Positions 43,177 through 53,187 are shown, counted from the first letter of the stretch. The stretch is 64,000 nt of DNA from Streptomyces sp. Root1304 (GCF_001426405.1 NZ_LMEP01000025.1:268750-332749), one strand, 5' to 3'. Numbers and translations are program-made. The notes: generated from the sequence alone by a model not told the origin.

Positions 43177-44244
43177 ATGATCCGTACGAGGTCGTTGGTC
43201 TCCGATGGCTCCCGGCTCCGCCGGCTGGCCCCGCTCGTTCTTCCCGCCACATGGGGTGCGGTGGCCGTGGCATGGAAGTTCGGCTGTCCGCTGGCCCGGC
43301 AGCCGGGGCTGCCCATGCGGATCGCCACCAGCGTCGTCTTCCTCACCGTCGGCATCGGTCTGGTCCTGGGACTCCGGTGGGGGCTCGTCCGCGAGCTGGC
43401 CCGGGTGCGGGCCGTCGCGGTCGCCACGCAACGGGTCCTGCTGCGTCCGCCGCCCGCCCGGATCGACGGACTCGCGCTGGCCGCCGGGCAGTTGTCCGCC
43501 TCCCGGGGCGCCTCCGTCGGCGGTGACCTGTACGAGGCGGTCGCCACCCCCTACGGGGTGCGGATGGTCATCGGGGACGTACGGGGGCACGGGCTCGCCG
43601 CACTCGGCGCGGTGGTCGCCGTGCTCGGGAGCTTCCGCGAGGCCGCGCACGACGAACCCGAGCTCGGCGGAGTGCTGCGCCGGCTGGAACGGGCCCTGGA
43701 GCGGCACCTCCGCGAGCGTGCGGGAGAGGAGCACCCGGCACGGTCCGGGACGGCGCCGGAGCATCCCGTGGCGGAGGAGTTCGTGACGCTGCTGCTCCTG
43801 GAGGTCGGGCCCGACGGGCGCCTGTCGGTCCTCAACTGCGGTCACCCCGGCCCGTACCGCGTCGGGCGGACGGCGGAACGGCTTCCGGTCGGCGAGCCCT
43901 TGCCCCCGCTCGGAGTCCTGCCGCTGCCCGCCGTGCTCACCCCGTACACCGGCGCCCGGCTGCTGCCCGGCGAGACGCTCGTCCTCCACACCGACGGCGC
44001 GGAGGAGGCCCGTGACCAGCGTGGCCGGTTCTTCGCGCTCGACACCGCGCTGGCCGGGACGCCCGGCGAGGCGCCCGCCGCCCTCGTCCGCCGCGTCCAC
44101 ACCGCCCTGCTGCGGCACACGGGCGGCCGGCTCGGCGACGACGTCGCCCTGCTCGTCGTACGGAACGACCGCGTCCGGGTTCCGGCGCAGCCCGCCGAAC
44201 CCGGGCTGCGCCGCCCCCGGCCCGCCCCCTCCTCCCACTGCTGA
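43177..44244 (+). CDS. Membrane PP2C-family (SpoIIE-type) serine phosphatase
   Basis: The 355-residue protein has two N-terminal membrane helices (LAPLVLPATWGAVAVAW and IATSVVFLTVGIGLVLGL) and a SpoIIE/PP2C domain. The metal-binding motifs are GASVGGDLYEAV, VIGDVRGHGLAA, VLNCGHPGPYRV, LHTDGAEEARD and GRLGDDVALLVV. The family dephosphorylates anti-anti-sigma factors or similar partners in stress and development circuits. No partner-switching genes adjoin it. ATG 43177 was chosen over frames starting upstream because a GGGAAGGG site precedes it and the upstream residues look non-coding. Confidence 0.9.
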   Translation: MIRTRSLVSDGSRLRRLAPLVLPATWGAVAVAWKFGCPLARQPGLPMRIATSVVFLTVGIGLVLGLRWGLVRELARVRAVAVATQRVLLRPPPARIDGLALAAGQLSASRGASVGGDLYEAVATPYGVRMVIGDVRGHGLAALGAVVAVLGSFREAAHDEPELGGVLRRLERALERHLRERAGEEHPARSGTAPEHPVAEEFVTLLLLEVGPDGRLSVLNCGHPGPYRVGRTAERLPVGEPLPPLGVLPLPAVLTPYTGARLLPGETLVLHTDGAEEARDQRGRFFALDTALAGTPGEAPAALVRRVHTALLRHTGGRLGDDVALLVVRNDRVRVPAQPAEPGLRRPRPAPSSHC

Positions 44245-44563
44245 GCGGAGGGGGCCGGGGCCGGCGCCGCCCGCCCCGCCACGGAGTGTCGGGCAGATCA
44301 GCGGGGCGGGCGACGCGGACCGGGCGGCCGCACTGTACGAGGGGGAGCCGGCGGCCCGGTCGTCGCCTTGCGGCGAGATGCACAGTCAACCGGTACGGGG
44401 ACGAGCGCGGCAGAGTACGCGGACCGGAAGAACGAGTACTTGGTTCACACCCCGTGCGAAACCGCCGGAAGCGGTGTCGGGTCGAGGGGTGTGGTTCGTA
44501 CGGGTTCGGCCCGTACGAATTCGGCCACCGCTACGCTGAGTTCACCGAGCGACCGGAGCGGCC
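44245..44563. other. 319-bp intergenic region without a recognised gene
   Basis: The first half is GC-rich and featureless. The second half, from about 44390, is less GC-biased and carries the palindrome and -10 box of the TPR regulator gene. No open frame with convincing codon bias was found. Confidence 0.6.
44495..44519. promoter_or_regulatory. 10-bp palindrome overlapping the -35 region of the TPR regulator promoter
   Basis: TTCGTACGGG (44495-44504) and CCCGTACGAA (44510-44519) are perfect inverted arms around TTCGG. TACGCT at 44532-44537 is a plausible -10, placing the palindrome over the -35 position and 45 bp before the ATG. It could be an operator or an RNA hairpin. Confidence 0.6.
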
Positions 44564-45904
44564 ATGCAGCCCAACACCTTGCTCGACGCCCTGCTCGACG
44601 AAGCGGGCGTCTCGAACGCCGGACTCGCCGCCCATGTGAACCGGGTCGGCCGGTCCAGGGGCCTTGCCCTGCGTTACGAACACACCGCCGTGGCGCGCTG
44701 GCTGAAGGGCCAGCGGCCGCGCGGCCAGGTGCCCGACCTGATCTGCGAGGTGCTGGCCGCCCGGCTGCACCGGCAGGTGACCCTGGACGACATCGGCTTC
44801 GGGGGGCCGGGCGGACCGCTGCCGGCGGTCGGCTCGCCGCTTTCCGGTTTCGTGGAGCGGGCGGCCGCGCTGTGGCGTTCCGACGAGCAGCAGCGGCCGC
44901 ACATAGTGGGAGCGCCCGCCGTGACCGGCACCCCGGCGGTGATGCCGGTGTGGGAGTGGGAGAACCCGCCGGAGGACATGGACGTCTCCCGGGTCGGGCG
45001 GACCTCGGTCTCGGAGACCGACATCGCCGTGCTGAGCGCTGCCCGGTCCCACTACGAGCAGATGTACCGCAAGGCCGGGGGCATCGCGACGCGGGCCAGG
45101 ATCGTCGGCTTCCTCACCTCCGAGACCGCGCCGCTGCTGCGGGGCTCGTACAGCGACGCGCTCGGCCGCAGGCTGCACCGTGCCACCGGTGCTCTCGTGG
45201 CGGTGGCGGGCATCTGCGCCTACGACGCGGACGCCCACGGCCTCGCCCAGCGCTACTTCCACCAGGCGCTGCGGCTCGCGAAGGCGAGCGGGGACCGGGG
45301 GCTCGGCGCCTATGTGATCGCGCTGCTGGTCAACCAGTCGCTGTTCATGGGGGAGTACCGGCAGGCGGTGGCGTTCGCGGAGGCGGCGCTCCGGGCGGCG
45401 GGGCGGCAGATCACCCCGGCGCTCGCCGCCGATCTGACGGCGATGCAGGCGAAGGCGTACGCGCATCTGGGCGACGGCGTCGCCGCGCTGGCCTGCATCC
45501 GGCGGGCCGAGACGGCGGCGGAGCGGATCAGCCCGGGGGAGGAGCCGGCCGAGACCGGTTATGTCCAGCCGGGGTTCGTCAACGTCCAGGTCGCCGAGGC
45601 GCTCCTCGGTCTGGGTGATCTCTCGGCCGCCCACGAGCACGCGTCGACGGCGGTGGGGACCCCCTCGCACGACCGGGGCCGGGTGCACCGGCTCGCGATG
45701 CTGTGCCAGATCCAGCTGAGCCAGGGGGAGTCGGACGCGGCGGCGCGCACGGCGGTCGAGATGACGGAGCGGGCGCGGGGGATGGAGTCGCGGCGGCTGC
45801 GGGACCGGCTGCGGCAGGTCCGGGCGCGGCTGCTCGCGAGTGGCGGGGGTGAGGCCCGGGACGCGGCGGCTCTCATCGACGGGACGTTGCGCGTTCCCCT
45901 GTGA
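44564..45904 (+). CDS. TPR-containing transcriptional regulator (NsdA/NsdB-like family)
   Basis: The 446-residue protein has an N-terminal HTH-like region (LLDALLDEAGVSNAGLAAHVNRVG...YEHTAVARWLKGQRPRG, about 5-55). A long helical region of tetratricopeptide-like repeats follows (YFHQALRLAKASGDRGLGAYVIALLVNQSLFMGEYRQAVAFAEAALRAA and similar, about 200-430). Streptomyces proteins of this layout include NsdA and NsdB, negative regulators of antibiotic production; which member this is cannot be decided here. ATG 44564 follows GACCGGAGCGG. Its stop overlaps a possible early GTG of the NUDIX frame. Confidence 0.78.
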   Translation: MQPNTLLDALLDEAGVSNAGLAAHVNRVGRSRGLALRYEHTAVARWLKGQRPRGQVPDLICEVLAARLHRQVTLDDIGFGGPGGPLPAVGSPLSGFVERAAALWRSDEQQRPHIVGAPAVTGTPAVMPVWEWENPPEDMDVSRVGRTSVSETDIAVLSAARSHYEQMYRKAGGIATRARIVGFLTSETAPLLRGSYSDALGRRLHRATGALVAVAGICAYDADAHGLAQRYFHQALRLAKASGDRGLGAYVIALLVNQSLFMGEYRQAVAFAEAALRAAGRQITPALAADLTAMQAKAYAHLGDGVAALACIRRAETAAERISPGEEPAETGYVQPGFVNVQVAEALLGLGDLSAAHEHASTAVGTPSHDRGRVHRLAMLCQIQLSQGESDAAARTAVEMTERARGMESRRLRDRLRQVRARLLASGGGEARDAAALIDGTLRVPL

Positions 45905-45966
45905 GCCTCGAACTGCTGCGATATTGCCACCAAACAAGCACCGACCAGTCGGAAGGTGGCAAGAAC

Positions 45967-46497
45967 GTGCAGTGGACGAAACTGAGCGAACGCTCTGTGT
46001 ATGAGAATCGCTGGTTCCAAGTGAACCTCGCGGACGTCGAACTCCCGGACGGCCGCCACCTCGACCACTATCTGATCCGGCTCCGTCCGGTCGCCGTCGC
46101 CACGGCGGTCAACGAAGCCGACGAAGTCCTGATGCTCTGGCGCCACCGCTTCATCACCGACAGCTGGGGCTGGGAACTGGCCGCCGGTGTCGTCGAGGAC
46201 GGGGAGGACGTCGAGAAGGCGGCCGCCCGCGAGATGGAGGAGGAGACCGGCTGGCGGCCGGGGCCGCTGCGCCATCTCCTCACCGTCGAACCGTCCAACG
46301 GCCTCACCGACGCCCGGCACCACCTGTACTGGTCCGAGGAGGCCACGTACACCGGACCGCCGCAGGACGACTTCGAGTCCTCGCGGCGGGCCTGGGTCCC
46401 GCTCAAACAGGTCCCGGACATGATCGCCCGGGGCGAGATCCCGGCCGCCAACATGGCCGCCGGACTGCTGATGCTCCACCATCTGCGGCTCGGCTGA
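45967..46497 (+). CDS. NUDIX hydrolase (ADP-ribose pyrophosphatase-like)
   Basis: The 176-residue protein contains a NUDIX box in GVVEDGEDVEKAAAREMEEETGW (consensus GX5EX7REUXEEXGU, all Glu ligands present) and the ADP-sugar-type VEPSNGLTDARHHLYW segment. GTG 45967 (VQWTKLSERSVYENRWF) is preferred because GGAAGGTGG precedes it and it gives the family N-terminus. An upstream GTG at 45901 would overlap the TPR gene stop. It is probably cotranscribed with the TPR regulator. The substrate is unproven. Confidence 0.88.
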   Translation: MQWTKLSERSVYENRWFQVNLADVELPDGRHLDHYLIRLRPVAVATAVNEADEVLMLWRHRFITDSWGWELAAGVVEDGEDVEKAAAREMEEETGWRPGPLRHLLTVEPSNGLTDARHHLYWSEEATYTGPPQDDFESSRRAWVPLKQVPDMIARGEIPAANMAAGLLMLHHLRLG

Positions 46498-46534
46498 CCG
46501 GCCGGCCCGGCCGACCGGCCGGGTCCCGCAGACG

Positions 46535-46574
46535 CCGGACGGCCCGTACCTGTGCGGGTGTACGGGCCGTCCGG
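46535..46574. terminator. Bidirectional terminator between NUDIX and dehydrogenase genes
   Basis: CCGGACGGCCCGTAC (46535-46549) is perfectly complementary to 46560-46574 with a 10-nt loop, in a convergent gap. Confidence 0.8.
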
Positions 46575-46603
46575 ACGGGCGCGGAGTGCGCCGGGGGGAG
46601 GGA

Positions 46604-47476
46604 TCAGGGGTACGGGTAGAAGCCCGAGCCCGACTTCCGGCCGAGCCGGCCCGCGTCCACCATGCGCTGGAGCAGCGGGGGAGCGGCGTACAGCGGCTCC
46701 TTGAACTCGGCGTACATCGAGTCGGCGATCGACGCGATCGTGTCCAGACCGATCAGGTCCGAGAGCTTCAGCGGGCCCATCGGGTGGGCGCAGCCGAACT
46801 CCATGCCGTTGTCGATGTCGTCGCGGCTGGCGATGCCCGACTCGAACATCCGGATCGCGGAGAGCAGGTACGGCACCAGCAGCGCGTTGACCACGAAACC
46901 GGAACGGTCCTGCGCGCGGATGGCGTGCTTCCCGAGCGTCTTCTCGGCGAAGGCCTGCGCCCGGCTGATCGTGCCCTCGGAGGTGGTGAGGGCCGGGATC
47001 AGCTCGACGAGCTTCTGCACCGGGGCCGGGTTGAAGAAGTGGATGCCGATGACCATGTCGGGGCGGGAGGTCGCCACGGCCAGCTTCACCAGCGGGATGG
47101 AGGAGGTGTTCGAGGCCAGGATGGCGTCCGGGCGGGTCATCACCTGGTCGAGCACCTGGAAGATCTCGGTCTTGACCTGCTCGTTCTCCACGACCGCCTC
47201 GATGACGAGGTCACGGTCGGCGAACTCGCCGAGGTCGGTGGTGAAGCTGAGGCGCGCGAGCGTCGCGTCCCGCTCCTCCTCGCTGATCTTGCCGCGTTCG
47301 GCGGCCTTGGCCAGCGAGTTGTAGAGCCGTGTGCGGCCGATCTCCAGCGCCTCGCCGGTGGTCTCGGCGACCTTCACCTCAAGGCCGCTCCGGGCACACA
47401 CCTCTGCGATGCCCGCGCCCATCTGGCCGCAGCCCACCACTCCGACGCGCTCAATGTCGGCCATGGAGTCCGTCAC
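46604..47476 (-). CDS. 3-hydroxybutyryl-CoA dehydrogenase
   Basis: The 290-residue enzyme has the 3-hydroxyacyl-CoA dehydrogenase fold: the Rossmann motif VGVVGCGQMGAGIAEVCARSG, the catalytic His and Glu in IGIHFFNPAPVQKLVELI, and a C-terminal domain with DRSGFVVNALLVPYLLSAI and GLDTIASIADSM. It interconverts acetoacetyl-CoA and 3-hydroxybutyryl-CoA for fatty-acid or butyrate-type metabolism. GTG 47476 has GAAAGG upstream at six bases; ATG 47464 (MADIERVGVVGC) is a reasonable alternative. No beta-oxidation partner is adjacent. Confidence 0.9.
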   Translation of the reverse strand: MTDSMADIERVGVVGCGQMGAGIAEVCARSGLEVKVAETTGEALEIGRTRLYNSLAKAAERGKISEEERDATLARLSFTTDLGEFADRDLVIEAVVENEQVKTEIFQVLDQVMTRPDAILASNTSSIPLVKLAVATSRPDMVIGIHFFNPAPVQKLVELIPALTTSEGTISRAQAFAEKTLGKHAIRAQDRSGFVVNALLVPYLLSAIRMFESGIASRDDIDNGMEFGCAHPMGPLKLSDLIGLDTIASIADSMYAEFKEPLYAAPPLLQRMVDAGRLGRKSGSGFYPYP

Positions 47477-47634
47477 CTCGTGCCTTTCGCTCTTCTCTGG
47501 CGGCGGGGGCCCGTGTGATTCCGGTGTGTCCGCCTCGACCCCACGACGTTACCGCTCATTAACCGATGATCGATCGTCCGGGGCGGGCATGCTGTCCGGG
47601 TGCGTGTGACGTATCCGACACAGGAGGGGTACAA

Positions 47635-49011
47635 GTGCGGCCTTTCGGCAGAAGAGGATTCGTGACGGGTGCCGCGGGAGCGGCGATGGCCGTGACGGGC
47701 GCGGGAGCGGGGGTGGCGGCGGGGTTCGGGGTCGCGGCGGCTTCCGCCGCGTCCGGACCGGAAGGGCCGGTCCCGCCCGTACCGGCCGAGCGGCGCGGTC
47801 CGGGCGGTGGCGGAGTGCCTCGGCGGCGGCAGTTCCGGGGTGTGTGGATCGCCACGGTCGCCAACCGTGACTGGCCCTCCCGCGCGGGTCTGACCGCCGA
47901 GGCGCAGCGCGCCGAGCTCCTCGCCCACCTGGACACCGCCGTCGAGCGCCGGCTGAACGCCGTCGTCCTCCAGGTCCGGCCGACCGCCGACGCGCTCTGG
48001 CCCTCGCCGTACGAGCCGTGGGCGCAGTGCCTCACCGGGACGCAGGGCCGCGATCCCGGCTGGGACCCGCTGGGCACGGCGGTCGAGGAGGCGCACGCGC
48101 GCGGCCTCGAACTGCACGCCTGGTTCAACCCGTACCGGGTGGCGAACCACACGGATCCGACCCGGCTCGTCGCCGACCACCCGGCCCGGCTGCACCCCGA
48201 GTGGGTGCTGCCCTACGGCGGCAAGCTCTACTACAACCCGGGGCTCCCCGAGGTCCGGGCGTTCGTCCAGGACGCGATGCTCGACGCGCTGCGGCGCTAC
48301 GACATCGACGCCGTGCACTGGGACGACTACTTCTACCCGTACCCGGTGGCCGGGCAGCTCTTCGCCGACGACGAGGCGTTCGCGCGGTACGGCGGCGACT
48401 TCCCCGACAAGGCGTCCTGGCGGCGGAACAACACGGACCTGCTGGTCTCCGGCATGGCCGCGCGGATCAAGGAGATCAAACGCCACGTGGCCTTCGGGGT
48501 GAGCCCCTTCGGGGTCTGGCGGAACATCGCCACCGACCCGGAGGGCTCGGACACCCGCGCGGGCGTGCAGACCTACGACGACCTGTACGCCGACACCCGG
48601 ACGTGGATCCGGGAGGGCTGGCTGGACTACGTCGTGCCGCAGCTGTACTGGAACATCGGCCTGCCCGCCGCCGACTACGCGAAGCTGCTTCCCTGGTGGG
48701 ACGCGGTCGTACGGGGCACCGGCGTCGGCCTCTACATCGGCGAGGCGCTCTACAAGGCCGGCGACCCCGCGCAGCCCGCGGCCTGGCAGGACCCGAAGGA
48801 ACTGTCACGGCACCTGGACCTCGCGGCCGAGCACCCCTCGGTGGCGGGCCACTGCTTCTTCGCGGCGAAGGAGGTCGCGGTGGACCCGATCGGGGCGATG
48901 AGCACCGTCGTGGCGGACCACTACCCGACCAGGGTCCGCGCGCCGAGGTTCCGTCCGGACGGGTTCCGTCCGGAGGGTTTCCGTCCGCCGGGATGGGGAG
49001 GTCGGGGGTAG
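47635..49011 (+). CDS. Tat-exported GH10-like (DUF187/YngK-type) glycoside hydrolase
   Basis: The 458-residue protein starts with a twin-arginine signal (RPFGRRGFVTGAAGAAMAV), so it should be exported by the Tat system whose TatC is at the window start. The body is a glycosyl-hydrolase-like-10 barrel: FRGVWIATVANRDWPS, LNAVVLQVRPTADALWPS, HAWFNPYRV, DIDAVHWDDYFYPYP and YVVPQLYWNIG, with candidate acids in HWDDYF. The C-terminus has FRPDGF-FRPEGF-FRPPG repeats. GTG 47635 has AGGAGGGG upstream. Substrates of this family are probably cell-wall or extracellular glycans. Confidence 0.88.
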   Translation: MRPFGRRGFVTGAAGAAMAVTGAGAGVAAGFGVAAASAASGPEGPVPPVPAERRGPGGGGVPRRRQFRGVWIATVANRDWPSRAGLTAEAQRAELLAHLDTAVERRLNAVVLQVRPTADALWPSPYEPWAQCLTGTQGRDPGWDPLGTAVEEAHARGLELHAWFNPYRVANHTDPTRLVADHPARLHPEWVLPYGGKLYYNPGLPEVRAFVQDAMLDALRRYDIDAVHWDDYFYPYPVAGQLFADDEAFARYGGDFPDKASWRRNNTDLLVSGMAARIKEIKRHVAFGVSPFGVWRNIATDPEGSDTRAGVQTYDDLYADTRTWIREGWLDYVVPQLYWNIGLPAADYAKLLPWWDAVVRGTGVGLYIGEALYKAGDPAQPAAWQDPKELSRHLDLAAEHPSVAGHCFFAAKEVAVDPIGAMSTVVADHYPTRVRAPRFRPDGFRPEGFRPPGWGGRG

Positions 49012-49098
49012 CGGGGCGTCGGGCGTCCCGGCTTCGGCGTCGGCTTCCGCCGGCGCCGGGGCCTTCGCGTCGGCCGCCTCGGGGCGGGGCCCGTCGGC

Positions 49099-49302
49099 TC
49101 AGCCGATTCCCGTCTCCGGATGGTGGCGTACGACGGTGTCGGGGCCCGGCGACATCAGGGCCTCGTGGCCGTCGTCGTCGAACTTCACGCGGTACGGGGG
49201 CATGCCGTTCTCCCCCAGTACCTGAAGGACCTCGGCCGTACGGTCGTGGTGACCGACGGTCCGGCCGTGCACCAGCAGTTTGTCGCCCACGTTCGCCTGC
49301 AT
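49099..49302 (-). CDS. DUF1918 domain-containing small protein
   Basis: The 67-residue protein (MQANVGDKLLVHGRTVG...EVLQVLGENGMPPYRVKFDDDGHEALMSPGPD) is a full-length DUF1918 member, an SH3-like barrel of unknown function common in actinobacteria. ATG 49302 has GAGGTCACCCCG upstream. It lies alone between a convergent hydrolase gene and the EamA gene. Confidence 0.88.
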   Translation of the reverse strand: MQANVGDKLLVHGRTVGHHDRTAEVLQVLGENGMPPYRVKFDDDGHEALMSPGPDTVVRHHPETGIG

Positions 49303-49385
49303 CGGGGTGACCTCCTCGCGACCGGGCTTGTCCTACTCGGAGTCTACGTCTGCCATTGTGACCCGGGTCACCCCGATTCGTCGCG

Positions 49386-50352
<967 letters not shown>

Positions 50353-50357
<5 letters not shown>

Positions 50358-50364
50358 GAATGAG
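50353..50364. promoter_or_regulatory. Palindrome over two overlapping divergent start codons
   Basis: CTCAT-GA-ATGAG spans 50353-50364. The minus-strand ATG (50355-50357) and plus-strand ATG (50356-50358) share bases 50356-50357 within it. TATTCT (50342-50347) could be the plus -10, and TACGCT on the minus strand lies just upstream of the EamA start. Confidence 0.55.
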
Positions 50365-51792
50365 CGTAGCAGTGTCGCGGAGCTGGCGCAGTCCCTGCGG
50401 GGGGAGTTGAACCGCTACTCACCTGGTGGAAAGCTGCCGTCCAGCCGGACGCTCGTCGAGCGCTATCGGGTCTCTCCGGTGACCGTTACCCGCGCCCTCG
50501 CCCAGCTCGCCGCCGAGGGGCTCGTCGTCACCCGCCCCGGCGCCGGTGCCTTCCGGGCCGAGCCCCGGACCTCCGCACCCGCCACCGGGGACACCTCCTG
50601 GCAGGAGCTCGCGCTCAGCGCCGACACCGCCACCGAACTCGTGCCCCGGGCCGTCGACGCCTCCGGCGTCCTCGTCACCCTCGCCGCGCCGCCGCCCGGC
50701 GTGGTCGAGTTCAACGGCGGCTACCTCCACCCCTCCCTCCAGCCGGAGCGGGCCCTCGCCGCCGCCCTCGCCCGCGCCGGGCGGCGCCCCGGCGCCTGGG
50801 GGAGGCCGCCGACCGACGGCCTGCCCGAACTGCGCGAATGGTTCGCCCGCGAGATCGGCGGCGGCGTCACGGCCGCCGAGATCCTGATCACCGCGGGCGG
50901 CCAGTCCGCCATCACCACCGCCCTGCGCGCCCTCGCGCCGCCCGGCACCCCCGTCCTCGTGGAGTCGCCCACCTACCCGGGCATGCTCGCCGTCGCCCGC
51001 GCCGCCGGGCTCCGGCCCGTCCCCGTCCCCGCCGACGCCGACGGGGTCCGCCCCGAACTCCTCGAAGCCGCGTTCCGCGCCACCGGCGCCCGGGTCTTCG
51101 TCTGCCAGCCGCTCTTCCAGAACCCGACCGGGGCCGTCCTCGCCCCGGAACGGCGCCGCGAGGTCGTCCGCATCGCCCGCGCCGCCGGCGCCTTCGTCGT
51201 CGAGGACGACTTCGCCCGCCGCCTCGTCCACGAGGACGCGCCGCCGCTCCCCGCGCCGCTCGCCGCCGACGACCCCGACGGCGTCGTCGTCCACGTCTGC
51301 TCGCTGACGAAGATCACCTCACCCAACCTCCGGGTCGGCGCCCTGGCCGCCCGGGGCCCGGTCCTGGAGCGGCTCCGCGCCATCCAGGTCGTCGACAGCT
51401 TCTTCGTGCCCCGGCCGCTCCAGGAGGCCGCGCTCGAACTCGTCGGCTCGCCCGCCTGGCACCGTCATCTGCGCGCCGTCTGCCAGGAACTCAAGAGCCG
51501 CCGTGACGTCCTGACCGGCGCGGTAGCCCGCCGGCTGCCCGAGCTCGCCCTGCCCCACGTGCCCTACGGCGGCTACCACCTCTGGCTCCGGCTCCCCGAC
51601 ACCGTGCCCGAGGCCGCGCTGCTCGCCGCCGCCCTGCGGACCGGGGTCGCCGCCGCACCCGGCCGCCCCTACTTCTGCGCCGAGCCCCCCGCCGGCCACA
51701 TCCGGCTGAGTTTCGCGGGTGTCGCGGGCCCCACCGAGATCGCGGAAGGGGTGCGCCGCCTGCGGACGGCCCTCGACGAGCTCACCGCCTGA
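50356..51792 (+). CDS. MocR-type GntR/PLP-dependent aminotransferase-like regulator
   Basis: The 478-residue protein has an N-terminal GntR winged helix (GGKLPSSRTLVERYRVSPVTVTRALAQLAAEGLVVTRPGAGAF) and a class I aminotransferase-like domain from about residue 115. The domain contains AEILITAGGQSAITTALRAL, SPTYPGMLAVARAAG, CQPLFQNPTGAV, VVEDDFARRL and the PLP Lys in CSLTKITSPNLRVG. MocR proteins usually sense an amine or PLP derivative. ATG 50356 is the only workable start and lies next to a -10-like TATTCT, so the transcript is likely leaderless. Confidence 0.9.
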
Positions 51793-51905
51793 ACACCGGG
51801 GCCGGCCGGCGGACCCCGCCTCCCCAGGCCCCACCCCCTCCCGGCCGGTCCACCGCCCCGGCAAATTCACCTGACAAGTCCCCTCACCCCTGCAACCCTT
51901 CGGTC

Positions 51906-52358
51906 ATGAACGACAGCACGGCCGCGGGCACCCCCGTCATGCACGGCGCGTACGAGATCTCAGCCGACCCCGAACGGATCGACGCCGCCCGCGTCCACCA
52001 CTGGCTCTCCACCGACGCCTACTGGGCCGTCGGCCGACCTCGGGAGAAGCAGGACCGGGCGATCGAGGGCTCGCTCAACTTCGGCGCGTACCACCGCGGG
52101 ACCGGAGAGATGGCCGCCTACGCGCGGGTCGTCACCGACTACGCCACCTTCGCCTGGCTCTGCGACGTCTACGTCGACCGTCCGGCCCGCGGCACCGGCG
52201 TCGGCACCGCCCTCGTCACCGTCGTCCGCGATCACCTGACCTCCTACGGACTGCGCCGCATCATGCTCGCCACCGCCGACGCGCACGGTGTGTACGAGAA
52301 GGTCGGTTTCACGCCACTCCAGAACCCGGACAAGTGGATGGCTCTCGGGCAGCAGTGA
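51906..52358 (+). CDS. GNAT family N-acetyltransferase
   Basis: The 150-residue protein has GNAT motifs: AAYARVVTDYATFAWLCDVYVDRPARGTGVGTALVTVVRDHL for acetyl-CoA binding (R/QxxGxG/A as RGTGVG) and LRRIMLATADAHGVYEKVGFTPL. The acceptor is unknown. ATG 51906 is the first in-frame start. It precedes the histidine phosphatase-like gene on the same strand by 69 bp. Confidence 0.88.
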   Translation: MNDSTAAGTPVMHGAYEISADPERIDAARVHHWLSTDAYWAVGRPREKQDRAIEGSLNFGAYHRGTGEMAAYARVVTDYATFAWLCDVYVDRPARGTGVGTALVTVVRDHLTSYGLRRIMLATADAHGVYEKVGFTPLQNPDKWMALGQQ

Positions 52359-52391
52359 GCGGCTGCCCCGCAGGCCCCGGGGAATGACCCC

Positions 52392-52420
52392 TTGACCTGC
52401 GGCGCCTCCGGCCTCACGAT
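52392..52420 (+). promoter_or_regulatory. Leaderless promoter of the histidine phosphatase-like gene
   Basis: TTGACC (52392-52397) and CACGAT (52415-52420) are spaced by 17 bp; the ATG at 52428 lies at the expected transcription start and no Shine-Dalgarno precedes it. Confidence 0.5.
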
Positions 52421-52427
52421 CGCGGCC

Positions 52428-53003
52428 ATGAGTCTTCGGGTGACGCTCGTCACGGCGGCACGCAGCTCCTCCCTGCTCGCCGAACGCTTCGACGACGACC
52501 GGCCACTGGACGAGGCCGGCTGGTACGACGTACAGCTCGCCGCGCCCGCCCTCATCCCGCTTGGCGCGGCCGAACTGCGCTACTGCTCCCCGACCCCGCG
52601 CAGCCGCGCCACCGGCACCGCCCTCGGCTACGCGCCCCTCGCCCAGCCCGCGCTGCGCGACTGCGACATGGGCCGCTGGCGGGGCCTGACCCTCGCCGAG
52701 GTCGCCGCCCTCGAACCGGCCGCCGTCGACGCCTGGCTCACCGACCCCCGCACCGCCCCGCACGGCGGCGAACCCCTCCTCGCCTTCATCACCCGGATAG
52801 GGAACTGGCTCGACACCCGCCCCGCCGAGGACGGCTCCATCGTCGCCGTCGCCGAACCCTCCGTCGTACGAGCCGCCCTCGTGTACGCCCTGAAGGCGCC
52901 GCCCGCCACGTACTGGAACGTCGACGTCCGCCCCCTCTCCACCGTCACCCTCACCGGCCGCCCCGGTCTCTGGCACCTCCAGCTCGACGCGGCCCTCCAC
53001 TGA
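52428..53003 (+). CDS. Histidine phosphatase-superfamily protein lacking the RHG motif
   Basis: The 191-residue protein aligns in layout with histidine phosphatases: a first strand MSLRVTLVTAARSSSL, LRYCSPTPRSRATGTAL, CDMGRWRGLTLAEV and a C-terminal VAVAEPSVVRAALVYAL. The usual RHGET is replaced by TAARSS, so the phospho-accepting His is missing, and the second catalytic His region reads AEPSVV. It is therefore unlikely to act as a classical phosphatase. Such proteins occur near CbtA-type genes elsewhere, but none is here. The start at ATG 52428 is supported by a leaderless promoter. Confidence 0.72.
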   Translation: MSLRVTLVTAARSSSLLAERFDDDRPLDEAGWYDVQLAAPALIPLGAAELRYCSPTPRSRATGTALGYAPLAQPALRDCDMGRWRGLTLAEVAALEPAAVDAWLTDPRTAPHGGEPLLAFITRIGNWLDTRPAEDGSIVAVAEPSVVRAALVYALKAPPATYWNVDVRPLSTVTLTGRPGLWHLQLDAALH

Positions 53004-53172
53004 CCCACGGCCCGCACGTCCTCCTTCCGCCTCCTTCTGCCTCTTTCCGCACCCGGCCTCCCCGCGCCGGACCCCGGAACGCCGGGCCCCGCCCGCCCTC
53101 GGCCGGCCCCTCCGCCCGCCCTCCGCGCGCCCCGGCGGGCACGTACAGGAAGAGCGGACGGCCGCGACCGGC

Positions 53173-53178
53173 TAGCCT
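53173..53178 (+). promoter_or_regulatory. -10 element TAGCCT of rlmG
   Basis: TAGCCT ends nine bases before the ATG at 53188, predicting a very short leader. The rest of the 184-bp gap (53004-53187) is featureless GC-rich DNA. Confidence 0.4.
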
Positions 53179-53187
53179 GAGGGCACG

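Noticed and set aside
40096..44238. A 1,380-codon open frame on the minus strand opposite pheST and the phosphatase gene
   Set aside because: It is a by-product of high GC at codon third positions. The translation is repetitive Gly/Ala/Arg/Val without domains, and the opposite strand carries clear conserved genes.
45901..45966. Earlier GTG start for the NUDIX gene
   Set aside because: Although it overlaps the previous stop (GTGA), the extra 22 residues are not family-like and a good ribosome site precedes GTG 45967.
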